From Asterias rubens (lineage: Eukaryota > Echinodermata > Asteroidea > Forcipulatida > Asteriidae): a stretch of DNA of 64,000 nucleotides. A program made the translations under genes and the position numbers. Positions 1 to 11,505 of this stretch are shown piece by piece (positions within the stretch are counted from its first letter, which is position 1; every line of letters starts with the position of its first letter). The notes below the pieces were generated by a model. That model made no database searches. It saw only the letters and a program-made list of their open reading frames with translations, and had not been told where the DNA came from. The DNA lies in assembly GCF_902459465.1 (NCBI RefSeq), contig NC_047080.1:6177214-6241213 (forward strand), in the 5' to 3' direction.

Positions 1-850
1 GGTGGTTGAGATCGTGTTGCTTCAGTCCAGTGAGAAGGAAGTTGCAGTAGTCGAGGCGTGAGAGTACCAGTGCACGAACAACGGAATGACGGGTGTCGTA
101 GTCAAGGTATTTACGGATCATTGTGATGTTGCGTATGTGGTAGTTAACGGACCTGCACAGACCAGTGACATGTTGACTCATTGACATGGAGCTGTCAAAA
201 GTTACTCCCAAGTTTTGAACGATGAGACAGGGTCGATGGATGTGTTTCCTATCATGAGGGTTAGTAGTTGAAGACGTTTGGAGTAATATGATGACGATGC
301 TATATGAAAAACTCTGTTTTGTTTTCAGTCAGCATGAGTTTGTTTGCAAGTATCCAGGTTTGGACATCTTGAATACAGTTAGATAGCTTAAACAAGCAAC
401 ACTCAGCGTCACACGGGATGGTAGGATTAAAATCTAGGTAGATTTGAATGTCATCAGCATACATGTGGTAATTTACTCCATGCCAATGGAGGATGTCCCC
501 TATAGGAGATAACAGATCCTTGAGAGACACCAAACTCGAGGTAATGGACATCAGAGTTGGCACCTGCAGCATGGACCCAATGTGTTCTTCTTGTGAAGTA
601 GGCCGAGAACCACTGAAGAGCAGTTCCAGCGATCCCGAATCGATCACGACGAAAGCGTGCGTTGCAGTAAGATCTCGTGGTCAAGGGTATTGAAAGCAGC
701 TGAGAGGTCGAGCATTACTAAGAAAAAGGCTCTGCTGCTGTCCATTATGCGAAGGATGTCGTTGTGTATCCTGAACAGAGCTGTCTCAGTGCTGTGAACA
801 ACTCTGTATGCTGACTGTAATGGGTCAAGTAGTTTGTGATCGTTCATCAA
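1..850 (-). mobile_element. LINE (L2/CR1-like) reverse transcriptase fragment
   Basis: Read on the minus strand, this encodes consecutive RT blocks broken by frameshifts: LLDPLQSAYR and LDLSAAFNTLDHEILL (about 850-640), then GVSQGSV (about 560), YHMYADDIQIYLDF with an intact YADD catalytic box (about 480-420), ANKLMLTENKTEF (about 340-300), and the thumb region down to position 1, where it leaves the window. It lies antisense in the intron before the last ANAPC2 exon. It is related to the elements at 7.1-10.65 kb and 16.7-17.7 kb. The frameshifts make it a dead copy. Confidence 0.88.
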
Positions 851-1032
851 TCATTCAATGCTACATTCATCCTAAACAAAATCTCAATCTGAGTTGTTTT
901 GAATTTTGCATAATTTCATTCAAAAATTGTGAATCCAGATGACCCATGTACATAATAATGTATGTCACATTGATCTCACATTATATGATGTGTTGCTAGG
1001 TAATGTTACTTTGATTTCTTTGATTCCTACAG

Positions 1033-1245
1033 GTATTCTGGTCTTACATCGTTGGCATGCTGACAAATCTGGAATCATTAAGTCTGGATCGTATTTACTC
1101 AATGCTCAAGATGTTTGCAATGCAAGGACCATCAGCTTCGGAGTTCAATGAGCACAAGCTGCAACAGTTTTTAGATCGTAAAGTGAAAGAACAGTTGTTG
1201 GTGTATTGTGCTGGTGTGTATCGATTACCAAAACAAGAATCTTGA
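1033..1245 (+). CDS. ANAPC2: Anaphase-promoting complex subunit 2, last coding exon
   Basis: The exon follows an acceptor ending in CCTACAG and reads VFWSYIVGMLTNLESLSLDR at its start and VYCAGVYRLPKQES at its end, stopping with TGA at 1243-1245. This is the C-terminal winged-helix (APC2/WHB) end of the cullin-like APC/C subunit. In animals that subunit, with the RING protein APC11, forms the catalytic core of the ubiquitin ligase that targets cyclins and securin. The motifs NLESLSLDRIY and YxAGVYRLPK are nearly invariant in the family. About 70 residues are visible; the rest of the gene lies left of the window. The preceding intron contains an antisense LINE. No clear AATAAA was found just downstream. 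Confidence 0.95.
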   Translation, partial: VFWSYIVGMLTNLESLSLDRIYSMLKMFAMQGPSASEFNEHKLQQFLDRKVKEQLLVYCAGVYRLPKQES

Positions 1246-1517
1246 AGGGCTATTCTGCAACTTTAATGGCCAAACAAAAACTTGTCAATCATAGTTAACT
1301 TATAAAAGATGTTAAATTTGCATCGGGATAAAGAAAATATTAATTTTTGTTTTGCCATACACCGATGTACTTCCCCCCCCCCCCCCCCGAGTCCCATGAA
1401 AAAATATCACAGGCATGTTACTCGGATGGGATTTCTCTGAAGTCAACTTATTGAAATAATAACACCTGAACTTCTTACATTTGAAAGAATTTTAGAGAAA
1501 TAGTTGTGTGTAAATAT

Positions 1518-1827
1518 TGCATAAAATAACAAACCTGTGAAAATTTGAGTTCAATCGGTCATCGAACTTGCGAGATAATAATGGAAGAAAAAACACCCTT
1601 GTCTCTCAAAGTTGTGTGTGTTTAGATGGTTGATTTCGAGACCTCAAATTCTAAACTTGAACTTGAAGATTACTTCTTTCTCAAAAACAATCATAAATGT
1701 CAGTTCAGAGGGAGTCGTTTTTAACAATGTTTTATACCATCAACCTCTCCCCATTACTCGTCACCAAGTAAGGTTTTATGCTTAAAATTATTATGAGTAA
1801 TTACCAATAGTGTCCACTGCCTTTAAG
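1518..1827 (+). repeat. MITE, AGGCAGTGGACACT family, 5'-truncated copy
   Basis: It shares the family core (AACAAACCTGTGAAAATTTGA, GCGAGATAATAATG, TCTCAAAGTTGTGTG) and ends in ACCAATAGTGTCCACTGCCT followed by TTAA. At least nine other copies occur in the window, and the most complete is at 48642-49023. Confidence 0.85.
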
Positions 1828-2423
1828 TCGTATGAATCATGAAGTTTCTGAAAGTTCCCATGAAGGCAGATTGTGGCACAGTTTCTTCAATATTGGTGTC
1901 GGTTTTGGCCTCTTTTGGAAAAAAGACACATTTAGTACATGTTATTATTACAAGCCATTCAAAACTTGTGTTTATTTCAAATTAATCTATTGAAAAAATA
2001 ACAAACTCATCTTGGTTTGATTGATGAAAAAGATAAATTATTTGATTATAATATATATTGATAGTTTTTATTCACAATTTGAAAGCTGCATGATATACAA
2101 AAATATATTAAACATGTTTTTTTCACAAAGAAAACAGAGAAATTCTCAAATTTTATTTGTATATAAAAGATATTATCTTCAAGCAAACTCAAATCCCCAA
2201 TTGTGATTGGTCGATCCATGGCAACATTGGAGTTAATTAATTAGTATTGCATGGTCAATACCACACCCTGCGTATAGGACTAATACCCCAAAAGGTGCTA
2301 TTTCAAGCTGGGCTTTTAGTTAGCCCTGGCGGCCTTACACTTTCGTATTATACTAGAGTGACGGCCTGGATGATCAGAGTCCAGTTCTGGGGTGAAAAAT
2401 ATTACCTGCAAGAAGCCAATAGT

Positions 2424-2833
2424 TTCCATGGCAGCATACATTTTTCTGAGGTGGGTTTTGGTCGACGTATACACCTCACAAATTCGTCATTTTCGTGAAG
2501 TTATGCATCTCCCAAAGCTACAATAAATTCCCCTATTGATCGTATTTTCACAATTGTCTGTCACGGAACACATACGTATATTCGCATGCAAGACTCAAGA
2601 CATGAACAAATAAACGCACTTCTTGGTCACCATATCTTGACTGCTCAGCGTTTTAACATGCAAATGCAACACAAGATATTTGCGTCTGCGCACGCACGGC
2701 AGACAACTTATGAGAATGCGATCAAAACAGGAATTTCTTAACGTTGGGAGCTGCATTATTTCACGAAAATGACGATTTGTGAGGAATAAAGGCTGATCAA
2801 AACCCAACGCAGAAAAATTCATTCTACCATGGA
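2424..2833. repeat. Foldback MITE with about 90-bp imperfect terminal inverted repeats
   Basis: The left arm (about 2424-2512, with GTGGGTTTTGGTC and CGTCATTTTCGTGAAG) is complementary to the right arm (about 2746-2833, with ATTTCACGAAAATGACGA and GATCAAAACCCAAC). There is no transposase ORF. It is probably a non-autonomous DNA transposon of unknown superfamily. Confidence 0.7.
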
Positions 2834-3514
2834 ATGTGAATCTGTTTTATAGTGGCTTATTGCAGATGAGATTTGATTTATAAAGCTTCGAAAATTTCTT
2901 GTCCCAGAAACGGGCCCTAATATTTAGGACTTTACTGTGTACAGTACAGAGGAAGAGTCCTATATAGGGCTAGGCTTTTAGTTTGCTTGAAAATAAATTC
3001 ATTATCACAAGTGGAATGCAGGCAAACTTTGTCCCATATCTAAAGCGGCCTCATTAAATATGGGTTGCAGTAGCACATCTGTTTTCCAATCGTGCTTGTT
3101 TAATGGACAACAACTACTAAAGTTACATAAAGGCATAAATGTTCACGTTAGAAGTTGCATAAAATGTATTGGTTGTATATAACTTGTATTGTGATAGAAG
3201 AGAGTTGTTTAGTTAAAGACACACCTTGCCTTTACTGGAAGGAATCTGATCTCAATACACATTGGAGTGGCAACACATCTGTCAGCTGCAACTGTTTAAA
3301 AGTTAGTGTGACCCTTTATCTGTTTCAAATGCCCCAATAATGATTGCATAATAATATACAATAATATAACACCTCATTGAACATAGATTCTGCATTATGA
3401 TGTGTTTATAGCGCATCACAAGATATGTCTTAGTTTTACTAGAAAGGCGCACCAACAGCGACGTACTATATCCTTAGCAACCAATGTACTACACCACTAG
3501 CAACCAAGGTACTC

Positions 3515-3549
3515 CATTATTGGCACCGTGCTGCACGGTGCCAATAATG
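3515..3549. repeat. Perfect hairpin palindrome
   Basis: Arms CATTATTGGCACCGTG and CACGGTGCCAATAATG (16 bp each, perfect) are separated by the three bases CTG. It lies in repeat-rich intergenic DNA next to a short run of CTAGCAACCAA repeats. Confidence 0.9.
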
Positions 3550-3862
3550 ACATTTATTTTAGTCTATTAGCGAACCCAATTGGTTGTGCACAGACTAGAT
3601 AGTCTGTGCATCAATGGCACGGTTGAATGCGTGCAAGAATAAAAACTAGTCTGTCACCGTTTCAGATTACATGTACATGACTGCATTATTCTATTCATTT
3701 TGTGATTTGCTTTAGCAGTTAACACGGTTTTTAAATTCCCGTAAATAAGATGACTGCAAACAAATCTTCTGTTCTCTCTCTCCTAAAGGAGGGCCAGTAT
3801 GTTGTGTATAATAAAAACAACCAGTATGCAGAATGAACAAATACTGAGGGTTTTTAACTTGT

Positions 3863-4066
3863 GCTATGGTTAAAACTATGACGCCCTCGGTGATTCGCCT
3901 CGGAAAAATAGAACACTTGGGGGATCACTTTAGGTGTACCCTCGGTGATCCGCCTCGGAAAAATAGAACACTTGGGGGATCACTTCAGGTGTACCCTCGG
4001 TGATCCGCCTCGGAAAAATAGAACACTTGGGGGCTCACTTTAGGTGTGATAGTTTTAACCATAGGA
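3863..4066. repeat. Three 55-bp tandem units inside a 16-bp inverted repeat
   Basis: Units begin at 3884, 3939 and 3994 (CCCTCGGTGAT...), a constant 55-bp period. They are flanked by CTATGGTTAAAACTAT on the left and ATAGTTTTAACCATAG on the right. The terminal repeats suggest a small foldback element carrying an internal minisatellite. Confidence 0.85.
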
Positions 4067-4281
4067 CTCGAAGCATCCAATATTTGTATACAGATACATA
4101 GAAGTATGTTATTTCCTTAGTGGATTACTTTGTTTTTGCGCACGATCTACATCACAACATATCAAAATTGAAAAAAAATTCCGGCGCAAATTTATACATA
4201 TATTGACAATTGAGTAATTGTATAAACATTTCATTAAAAATTGAAGAAGAAAAAAACAAGCTCAATAATTAAGAGTGTACT

Positions 4282-4616
4282 TTAAAGCCATTGGACACTT
4301 TCGGTATACAGTAGTATCCAAGGCCCACAGTTCGTGTATCACAACTTATGTAAAAAATAACAAACCTGTGAAAATATTGGGAAAACCCACCCTTGTTTCA
4401 TGACATGTGTTTAAAATAAACCTGTACATGTAATTCTCGATATCGAGATTTGATATTGTTTTAATGTTTTCTCAAAAAGTAAAGCATTTCATGGTATAAT
4501 ATTTCAAGACAAGTCTTTCACCATTACCTTCTGTAAACCCTGTAAGTTACATGTATTTGTAAATCTGTGAACTTTTGTTTATTTTTTTCTGTTCCGAAAG
4601 TGTCCAATGGCTTTAA
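4282..4616. repeat. MITE with TTAA-flanked terminal inverted repeats
   Basis: The ends are TTAA+AGCCATTGGACACTTTCGG and CCGAAAGTGTCCAATGGCT+TTAA, a perfect inverted repeat. It is a sister family of the AGGCAGTGGACACT MITEs and shares the internal AACAAACCTGTGAAAAT block. TTAA on both sides is compatible with piggyBac-type target duplication. Confidence 0.85.
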
Positions 4617-5198
4617 GTGTCTAAATGTAAAGATGTGTCTTGTGATTTACTCAAAGAAAAAGTACAAACTCCTCACCTTTATCAACAAATTTATGAATGA
4701 AATAAAATTTGTATGTTAACATACCAAAAACTAAATAAAGGTTAAAATCTGTTAAATCTGGTTGCATAGTACTTGAAGTTAACCTACAGGTACTTTATCA
4801 TACTAATGTAGTATTAGGACAAAAAAATAACTATTCTCTTTATAGAAACTAAATATGCTAATCAGCAGGACTGTCAATCATAGGACTGTACATTTTACAG
4901 AATTCCCAGAAGGTTTCCGGTTTCATCTGAATGATTAGGCAATTAATTTGCAGCTTAACTAAATGAAATAAAAGCAAGATACAGTTTTGATGTCAGCTTG
5001 CTGGTTGCTTGATGTCACTCCACTGTCATACCATGTTTACTTTAGCTCTGTCTCCAACTGGCCCTACAATGGAAACATTACAAACATATAACATTTTGAA
5101 CAAGAAATTGAAAGTCCTCCACATGAATAATACACACTTGCTCAGGTCATTTTCCTTGTACATTTCAAAAGTATGTTGTAACGAGCAGGGGGGGACAG

Positions 5199-5487
5199 GG
5201 GCCCAATTTTCATAGGGCTGCTTATTAGTGGTAGATTTTTGTGCTTTCAGTGCGACTTCCATTTCATAGCGCTGCTAACCGTAACCACACAACAATTCAT
5301 GATAGCCTTCCGGTGCTTACTGCACGAAAATAAATGACGTCACAATGCAAATCCATTGTGAACACGCAATATGGCCGCCTTATTTCTCTGGTAACCTGTG
5401 AAATACGCTTGCACCTAAGCAAATTTTTCTGCTACAGTGAGCATGAAAATTTGCTTACCGTAAAGCAGCGCTATAAAATTGGGCCCT
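5199..5487. repeat. MITE with GGGGCCCAATTTTCATAG termini
   Basis: The left end GGGCCCAATTTTCATAGGGC is inverted at the right end (GCGCTATAAAATTGGGCCC). It is about 290 bp with no coding capacity. Confidence 0.7.
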
Positions 5488-5773
5488 GGCAACCGAGTTC
5501 ACAGGAGGGAGCCAGGCAGTGCTCACCGCACAGGCACCTTATGCGCAAAATCAGGGGAATTGCAGGCTTGGGTTCCCACGTGCCAAAGGGGACAGTCAGT
5601 GCTAATTTGTGTCTCAAACAATAAGTGAACAGCATGACGAAGGAGGTGGCAACTTTGTGCTCACACTCTTATTCCCAACAGAACTCAATGCAATATATCA
5701 CAAGGTATCTTTATACCATACCCCAGGTAACTGCTCCGAACAATCACTGCATATAATCCATCTGATTTATTTA

Positions 5774-6159
5774 TTAAAGACACGGGACAGTATTGGTATT
5801 ACAATTGTCAAAGACCAGTCTTCTCACTTGGTGTATCTCAACATAAAATAACAAACCTGTGAAAATTTGAGCTCAATTGGTCGTCAAAGTTGCGAGATAT
5901 TAATAAAAGAAAAAACACCCTCGTCACACGAAGTTGTGTGCTTTCAGATGCTTGATTTCGAGACCTCAAATTCTAATTCTGAGGTTTTGAAATCAAATTC
6001 GTGGAAAATTACTTCTTTCTCGAAAACTACATTACTCCCGAGGGAGCCGTTTCTCATGTGGTTTTATACTATCAACAGCTCCCCATTACCAGTTACCAAG
6101 TAAGGTTTTTTTGCTAATAATTATTTTGAGTAATTACCAATAGTGTCCACTGCCTTTAA
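5774..6159 (+). repeat. MITE, AGGCAGTGGACACT family
   Basis: A nearly full-length copy: TTAA at 5774, the core GACCAGTCTTCTCACTTGG, and the end CCAATAGTGTCCACTGCCT+TTAA at 6156-6159. Confidence 0.88.
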
Positions 6160-6499
6160 GGATAATTAATAAAAACCTTGGAAAGTGTATGTATTGTGAT
6201 TGGTAAAAAACTTGTCACATGTTTTTTTAAATGTGATATGTGAAAAAGACTGACTGTGAACAAGCGATTAATTGGCCACTAAACAAGCATACATGTACAT
6301 TGTATTGTTATGCACAATACGCTTCTTGGGTGGGGTACTTCTAACAGGCTGACTTCCAAATCAACTGAGTTCTTTATTTGGGTTCTTTTTGGCAAGGACA
6401 TGGTGCAGCGTTCATGCACATACCACGACAAGTTGTACACACAGGAAAATATCAGTTTAACTTAGCTGGTAAAGGATGAAAACAGCATAATGAAGAGCC

Positions 6500-6683
6500 T
6501 AAAGCCCGGTTCATACTTCCTGCGAATGCGAAGCGAATCTTGACGTCACAAATTTGCAACGAACAATTCGCAGCAGTTGCCCTCTGCTCTACTCCCTTGC
6601 GAATAATCGCTGCGAAATGAGGGTGCGACGTCAAATTCACGTCAAATTCGCTTCGCGTTCGCATGAAGTATGAACCGGGCTTA
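6500..6683. repeat. Foldback MITE with TAAGCCCGGTTCATACTTC termini
   Basis: TAAAGCCCGGTTCATACTTC on the left pairs with GAAGTATGAACCGGGCTTA on the right. The inner part repeats TTCGC and GACGTCA motifs in both orientations. No protein is encoded. Confidence 0.8.
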
Positions 6684-7165
6684 AAGCTGAACACCCCACC
6701 AGAGTATTTCTATTTATGGTGCTATTAACTGTCAAAGCTCATATAGTCTGGTTCTTTAAAAAATTCCAAAATGGTGAAGTTTGTTCTAGAGACTACATGT
6801 AGGTGCCAAGCAAAAGTCAAATGGCCTAAAGGGACTGCCCTTGATTATGTAGAGCATTTGACTTGACTGAGCGCCTGACAGCAACCACTCAAATCAGCTC
6901 TGTGCTTGTTTGCTAATTTCTTAATATATTGCTCAATTTGTGTTCTAATTCGTAAACAACTGGATTTGTTACTACACCTGGAATCTATAGGACTTTTTAT
7001 GTGTATCCTGGAGTCATCTAAATTGTGAAAATAGGGATTTTCTGTTTGAATTTGTCACTGTCTCAGTTGAGAATTCTGGTGTATAAAGCTTACACACACT
7101 TAGGTGGTTGCATCCTGTTCAGTCATCCACCTAGTCCATGGACATTGTTCGCCCATCTGGGGACA

Positions 7166-7687
7166 ATGGAGGTAAGTATCCTTTTCGTTTTCTCTCTGCT
7201 TGCTAGACCATTGTACTGTACTGACTCATCTGTGGTCAGCTTTGTTCCATCAGCATCAATTGTGTCTGGTGCTTGCACTTTGCCAAAGACACATCTAGGG
7301 TTCATCCAGAATCGTCAATATCTGAAATGCCCTATTTCTTACTATGACAACTCCCCAGCCACTTTTCATTTGGAAATTGTGATTTTTGGTGACATTGCTG
7401 TAAATCCCGGCCCTGAAGGTGTCAATAACTCAAACTCAACAGAAGCTAGTCCAAACTCTGCAAACTCCTACTCACGGAACAAGCTTCTCAGTCTCCGTTA
7501 TGCCCCATCCACACGTGCTACAACTCTGCTGCCTTCCTGTATATTATCATTACAGAACCTTGGCCTTTTTGTAAATCCCAGCACTGTTTACCGACCTACA
7601 CATCGTGGTAAAAAAGCTGGTCGCCATAGAACTGTTCATAAACCCCCTGTACCCGAAGTTACACTCCCATCTGTTCCAGACCAGTGA
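7166..7687 (+). CDS. LINE ORF1-like protein with 2A-like motif
   Basis: The first ATG in the open frame is at 7166 (about 173 aa). The frame stays open upstream to about 7025, but only from a GTG. The predicted protein starts with a hydrophobic stretch (MEVSILFVFSLLARPLYC). At residues 76-83 it contains DIAVNPGP, matching the DxExNPGP 2A ribosome-skipping consensus except for Ala in place of Glu. A basic, Ser/Thr/Pro-rich tail follows (HRGKKAGRHR). 2A peptides at the N-terminus of APE-type LINEs are known from sea urchin STR elements. The stop TGA (7685-7687) overlaps the first codon of the ORF2 frame. Confidence 0.6.
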   Translation: MEVSILFVFSLLARPLYCTDSSVVSFVPSASIVSGACTLPKTHLGFIQNRQYLKCPISYYDNSPATFHLEIVIFGDIAVNPGPEGVNNSNSTEASPNSANSYSRNKLLSLRYAPSTRATTLLPSCILSLQNLGLFVNPSTVYRPTHRGKKAGRHRTVHKPPVPEVTLPSVPDQ

Positions 7688-10542
7688 CTCCAGCCAAATC
7701 TCAACTCAGCCTTTGTGTTATAAACACACAGTCCATCTGTAACAAGTATGACGATTTTGCTGATTTTGTTCTGCAAAAAGATCTGGACCTTGTTGCCGTT
7801 TCAGAAACATGGCTGAGACCAGATGACAACTTAACATGTCGTCAGTGTACCCCTGCTGGTTACTACTTTCATCACATCCCAAGACCTCACAAGACTGGTG
7901 GAAGAGTTGCAATACTGTACAGATCTACTTTATCTGTCTCTGTGAAAAGTAATGACGTCCAGTACACAACTTTTGAATCTCTTCATGCTGAAGTTTCCGG
8001 AAACTCTAAATCTGTTCGCCTTGTCATTGTATACAGACCTGAGAGGGATTCAAACGGCCAACATGTGACTTTCTCAAGTTTTCTAAGGGAGTTTGAGAAT
8101 TTGATTCTGCCTCATCCATCGGAAATCATCATCACCGGCGACTTTAACATTCATGTTGATGACATCCACAACACCAATGCAAACCAGTTTAAGCATATAC
8201 TTCAGGCTTTTGGTCTTACCCAGCATATCAAGGAGCCGACTCATCGTCTCGGTCATTGCCTAGACCTTGTCATAACTCGTGAAATCTCCTCACTAATTGT
8301 CTCAAACTTTATTCTACCTGGATTATCAAACCATTATGCAGTCATGTGTAACTTGAGTCTGTGCAAGCCCAAAGTCCCAACCGTTACTATAAAGAGCCAA
8401 CAATGAAAACATGTGAATCCTCCCGAAGTGTTCCGCGACATAGGCACCCATTTAGCAAATCTAGAAGTTGATGGCGACTGCTTGGATTCCTATGTCAGCC
8501 AATATGAGAGTACAGTCAGTGACATCTTGGATAAGTACGCACCTTGGAAAACGAGATCAGTCAAGGTCCGAACTGAAGTCTCCTGGTTCAATGATGATAT
8601 TCGTACAGCGAGAAAGATCTGTCGTCAACTGGAGCGGAAGTGGCGGAAAAATGGCAAATTGGCAATACAACGACAAGAATATCGCAACCAATGTAAAGTA
8701 GTTAGGAATTTGATCAACCAGGCAAAGATCATCCATTATTCATCTCAAGTACAAGAATCCTCAGGAGATCAAAAGAAGCTCTTCAAGATAATTAGTAAGT
8801 TGTTGCGCAAACCCAAAACCCCTGTCCTTCCATCCACTTACAATGACCAGGACTTAGCAAATGAGTTCCAGAAATTTTTTTTCACCAAGATTTCAGACAT
8901 CCGCTCATCATTTTCATCAGTCCCTTACAACGTGCCGCAGACATTGCCACAACTTCAACCAGAGTGTAGACTATCTGTGTTTGAGCCTGCGACTGTTGCT
9001 GAGATTCAAAGGGTTATTATAAAATCTCCTTCAAAATCCTGTGAGCTGGATCCAGTATCAACATCCATGATGAAGCAAAACATTGATATATTTGTACCCT
9101 ACATCACTAAGCTTGTAAACGAATCTCTCAGTTCCGGTTGTTTCCCCGATAGCCTCAAAGTTTCCTACATCAGGCCGCTCATCAACAAACCAAACCTGGA
9201 CAAGGAGTGATTATTCAAAAAATACAGACCGGTTGCAAACTTAAAATATCTTGGAAAAGTCATCGAACGAGTAGTGTCATCACGTATTTCTGATCAAATT
9301 CATACTTTCAACCTGTCCGACGTGTTCCAGTCAGCATACAAGCCTTTCCATGGGACCGAGGCTGCACTAGTCCGTGTGAGCAACGATATTCTCTCTGCAA
9401 TGGACAATGGTAAACTTACAGCACTAGTCCTGCTAGACTTGAGTGCTGCTTTTGACACTGTTGATCACAACATCCTTCTCTCTCGGCTCCAGAATCACCT
9501 TGGCATAGAGGCCACAGCCCTAGCATGGTGCAAATCGTATCTCTACAATAGAACTCAGCATGTATGTATTGGCACCGCGATATCCGACCCTGTTGTTTTG
9601 AACTACTCTGTGCCACAGGGGTCGGTACTCGGCCCGCAGTGGTTTACGCTATACACTTTACCGATTCGTGACATCATCCTGAAATTTAATCTGAATTACC
9701 ATGTGTACGCAGACGAAACTCAGCTATACATCACGTTTAAATCTTCTCAAGAAAATGCTAATGCATCTATTGCAAGACTTGAGAAATGCATCCAAGAGAT
9801 TCGACGTTGGACACAACAAAACTTCCTGAAGTTAAATGATGATAAGACAGAGTTCCTTCTATTTGGGTCACGTCAACAGTTAACTAAGGTTTCAGTGCCA
9901 TACATCTCCATCGGTGATGCTCGGATAGCTCCCTCGCTGAAAGCTCGGAACTTAGGGGTTATTTTTTATTCATCGATGACACTTCAGCCACACATCAATA
10001 ACATTGTTCGTTTATCATCATATCACATCAGGAATATAGGTAAGATTCGCAGGTACTTGGACAAAAGTGTCACTGAAAAGGTCATTCACGCATTTGTTAC
10101 TTCTCGTCTTGACAACGGCAATGCTCTTCTCTACAGTCTTCCCAACAACCAGATTTCCCGACTTCAACGGCTCCAAAATACTGCTGCCCGCATTGTGACA
10201 CTGTCTGGAAAATCCTGTTCTATCACCCCCATTCTGAAACAACTACACTGGCTCCCTATCTCTCAACGAATCATCTTCAAGCTGATGCTCATTGTCCACA
10301 ACGCTCTTAGTGGCAAGGCTCCCCACTATATTTCTGAACTGCTTCAAGTTTACACTCCATCAAGTTTTATGCTTCTCCTCATTGAACCCAAGTCTCGACA
10401 CTCATGGGGTGACAGGTCTATTTCTTCAGCCGCGCCACGCATCTGGAACTCTCTACCACTTAATCTTCGATCTTGTCTTTGTACCACTAAATTCAAGTCT
10501 CTTCTCAAAACTTATCTTATGTCACAGGTTTTCAATGACTAA
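7684..10542 (+). pseudogene. LINE ORF2: AP endonuclease plus reverse transcriptase, broken
   Basis: One frame runs from 7684 to 10542 with only two stops, both TGA (8404-8406 and 9208-9210). Endonuclease motifs in order: NTQSICNK, SETWL, VYRP, GDFNIHVD, CLDLVIT, LSNHYAV (family SDH). A linker of about 265 codons follows, then the RT domain: KKYRPVANLKYLGKVIE, SAYKPFHGTEAAL, LDLSAAFDTVDH, SVPQGSVLGP, YADETQLY (family YADD), LKLNDDKTEFLLFG, LGVIF, and the thumb motif LDNGNALLYSLP. The conserved tail ends FKSLLKTYLM. Cys/His knuckles typical of some other LINE clades are not visible. Nonsense codons and changed catalytic residues mark it as a fossil. Confidence 0.9.
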
Positions 10543-10719
10543 TTTTGTTGTGTCTGTTTTTCTTTGTGTTGTGTTTTGTTTTTGGTTTTACTGCGCCTTG
10601 AACACCCAGCAGGGTGGATATGTGCGCATTACAGGTCTTATTATTATTATTTATTTATTATTAAAAATAATTGCGAAAGACAAATTCTGATAACTTGTAC
10701 CCTTTTTTGGTTAAATGCA

Positions 10720-11500
10720 TTTATTAATGGGTTGGGGAGGTTGTCTTCACTGTGTGGTAATGACTGGGTTGTTGACCGAGCCAAAGGCGAGGTCCACTAA
10801 CAGTGGCCAGCCACCTTAATAAATAATTCAACATCAACTCTTCCAAACCCAACTGTGTTACATTGAGGATGAAATTTGCCTGTGGGTTAGATTGCCATCT
10901 CTCAGCTATTGGCCACTTCATATCGGTATCTGACAACATTTTGTGCCCACCCGGTGGTATTGTGTTTTTCGGAGTTTCTTGAGTATTTATTTTCCTTTGC
11001 AAATTTTGTTGCCACAATAGAACCCAGACTTGAAAAAGAAAAGACAAAGGTTCTCAGTACCGCCAGAATGTGATGTTGTCGTGTGTGAAAATTAATTTGG
11101 CAGAGATTGGTGAGCCATGGCCAAAATCTACCATGGTATGCGGGAATTAATGAACCCCTCAGACTTGACTCTATTGAGTCAAATGTAAAAACAATCAAGG
11201 CTAGCAGCCTGTTGTGTGGCCACAACGTGGCAAAGGTCTGGAAAAGGAGGCTTCACATTAATCACACCGGAAAAACAGGTTTTAAAAGGCATTTTTCCAG
11301 AACCCGTGGGTTGTCCCTCTTTGTATATGTAAAGCCTAAGCTTAGTATGTAGGTGCCTGCCAGTGAACCATTCAGCCACACACTGGTTAGTCTACAATTT
11401 GTTATAGTTGTAGGCATTGATTAATGGGAATAATAATGTGATGACCCAGTCTTCACTGCATGGTAATGACCTTGCTACAAAGGTGGCTGGCCGTTGTTAA
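10720..11500. other. Intergenic DNA with a weak inverted-repeat pair
   Basis: A block at 10740-10820 (GTCTTCACTGTGTGGTAATGAC...GTGGCCAGCCACCTT) resembles a block at 11448-11500 (GTCTTCACTGCATGGTAATGAC...GTGGCTGGCC). No coding evidence beyond chance ORFs. Confidence 0.4.
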
Positions 11501-11505
11501 TGTAC

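Larger units (their letters stand above)
1246..3410. other. ANAPC2 downstream region with repeat remnants
   Basis: No gene is visible. About 1350-1430 is a SINE-tail remnant split by a C run (about 1373-1388). A MITE copy (about 1518-1827) and a foldback element (about 2424-2833) are listed separately. The rest is AT-rich, with only short chance ORFs. Confidence 0.5.
7100..10665 (+). mobile_element. Near full-length LINE (L2/CR1/STR-like non-LTR retrotransposon), inactive
   Basis: An ORF1-like segment with a 2A-like motif (7166-7687) is followed by an ORF2 frame (7684-10542) encoding an AP endonuclease and a reverse transcriptase. After a short 3' UTR comes an (ATT)n-type tail at about 10637-10665, as in CR1/L2 elements. 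ORF2 is broken by two in-frame TGA codons (8404, 9208). The RT box is YADE instead of YADD and the endonuclease SDH motif is SNH, so the copy cannot be active. Confidence 0.93.

Noticed and set aside
10292..10690. 132-codon ORF at the LINE 3' end
   Set aside because: It is in a different frame from the RT tail and is a shadow of ORF2 and the 3' UTR.
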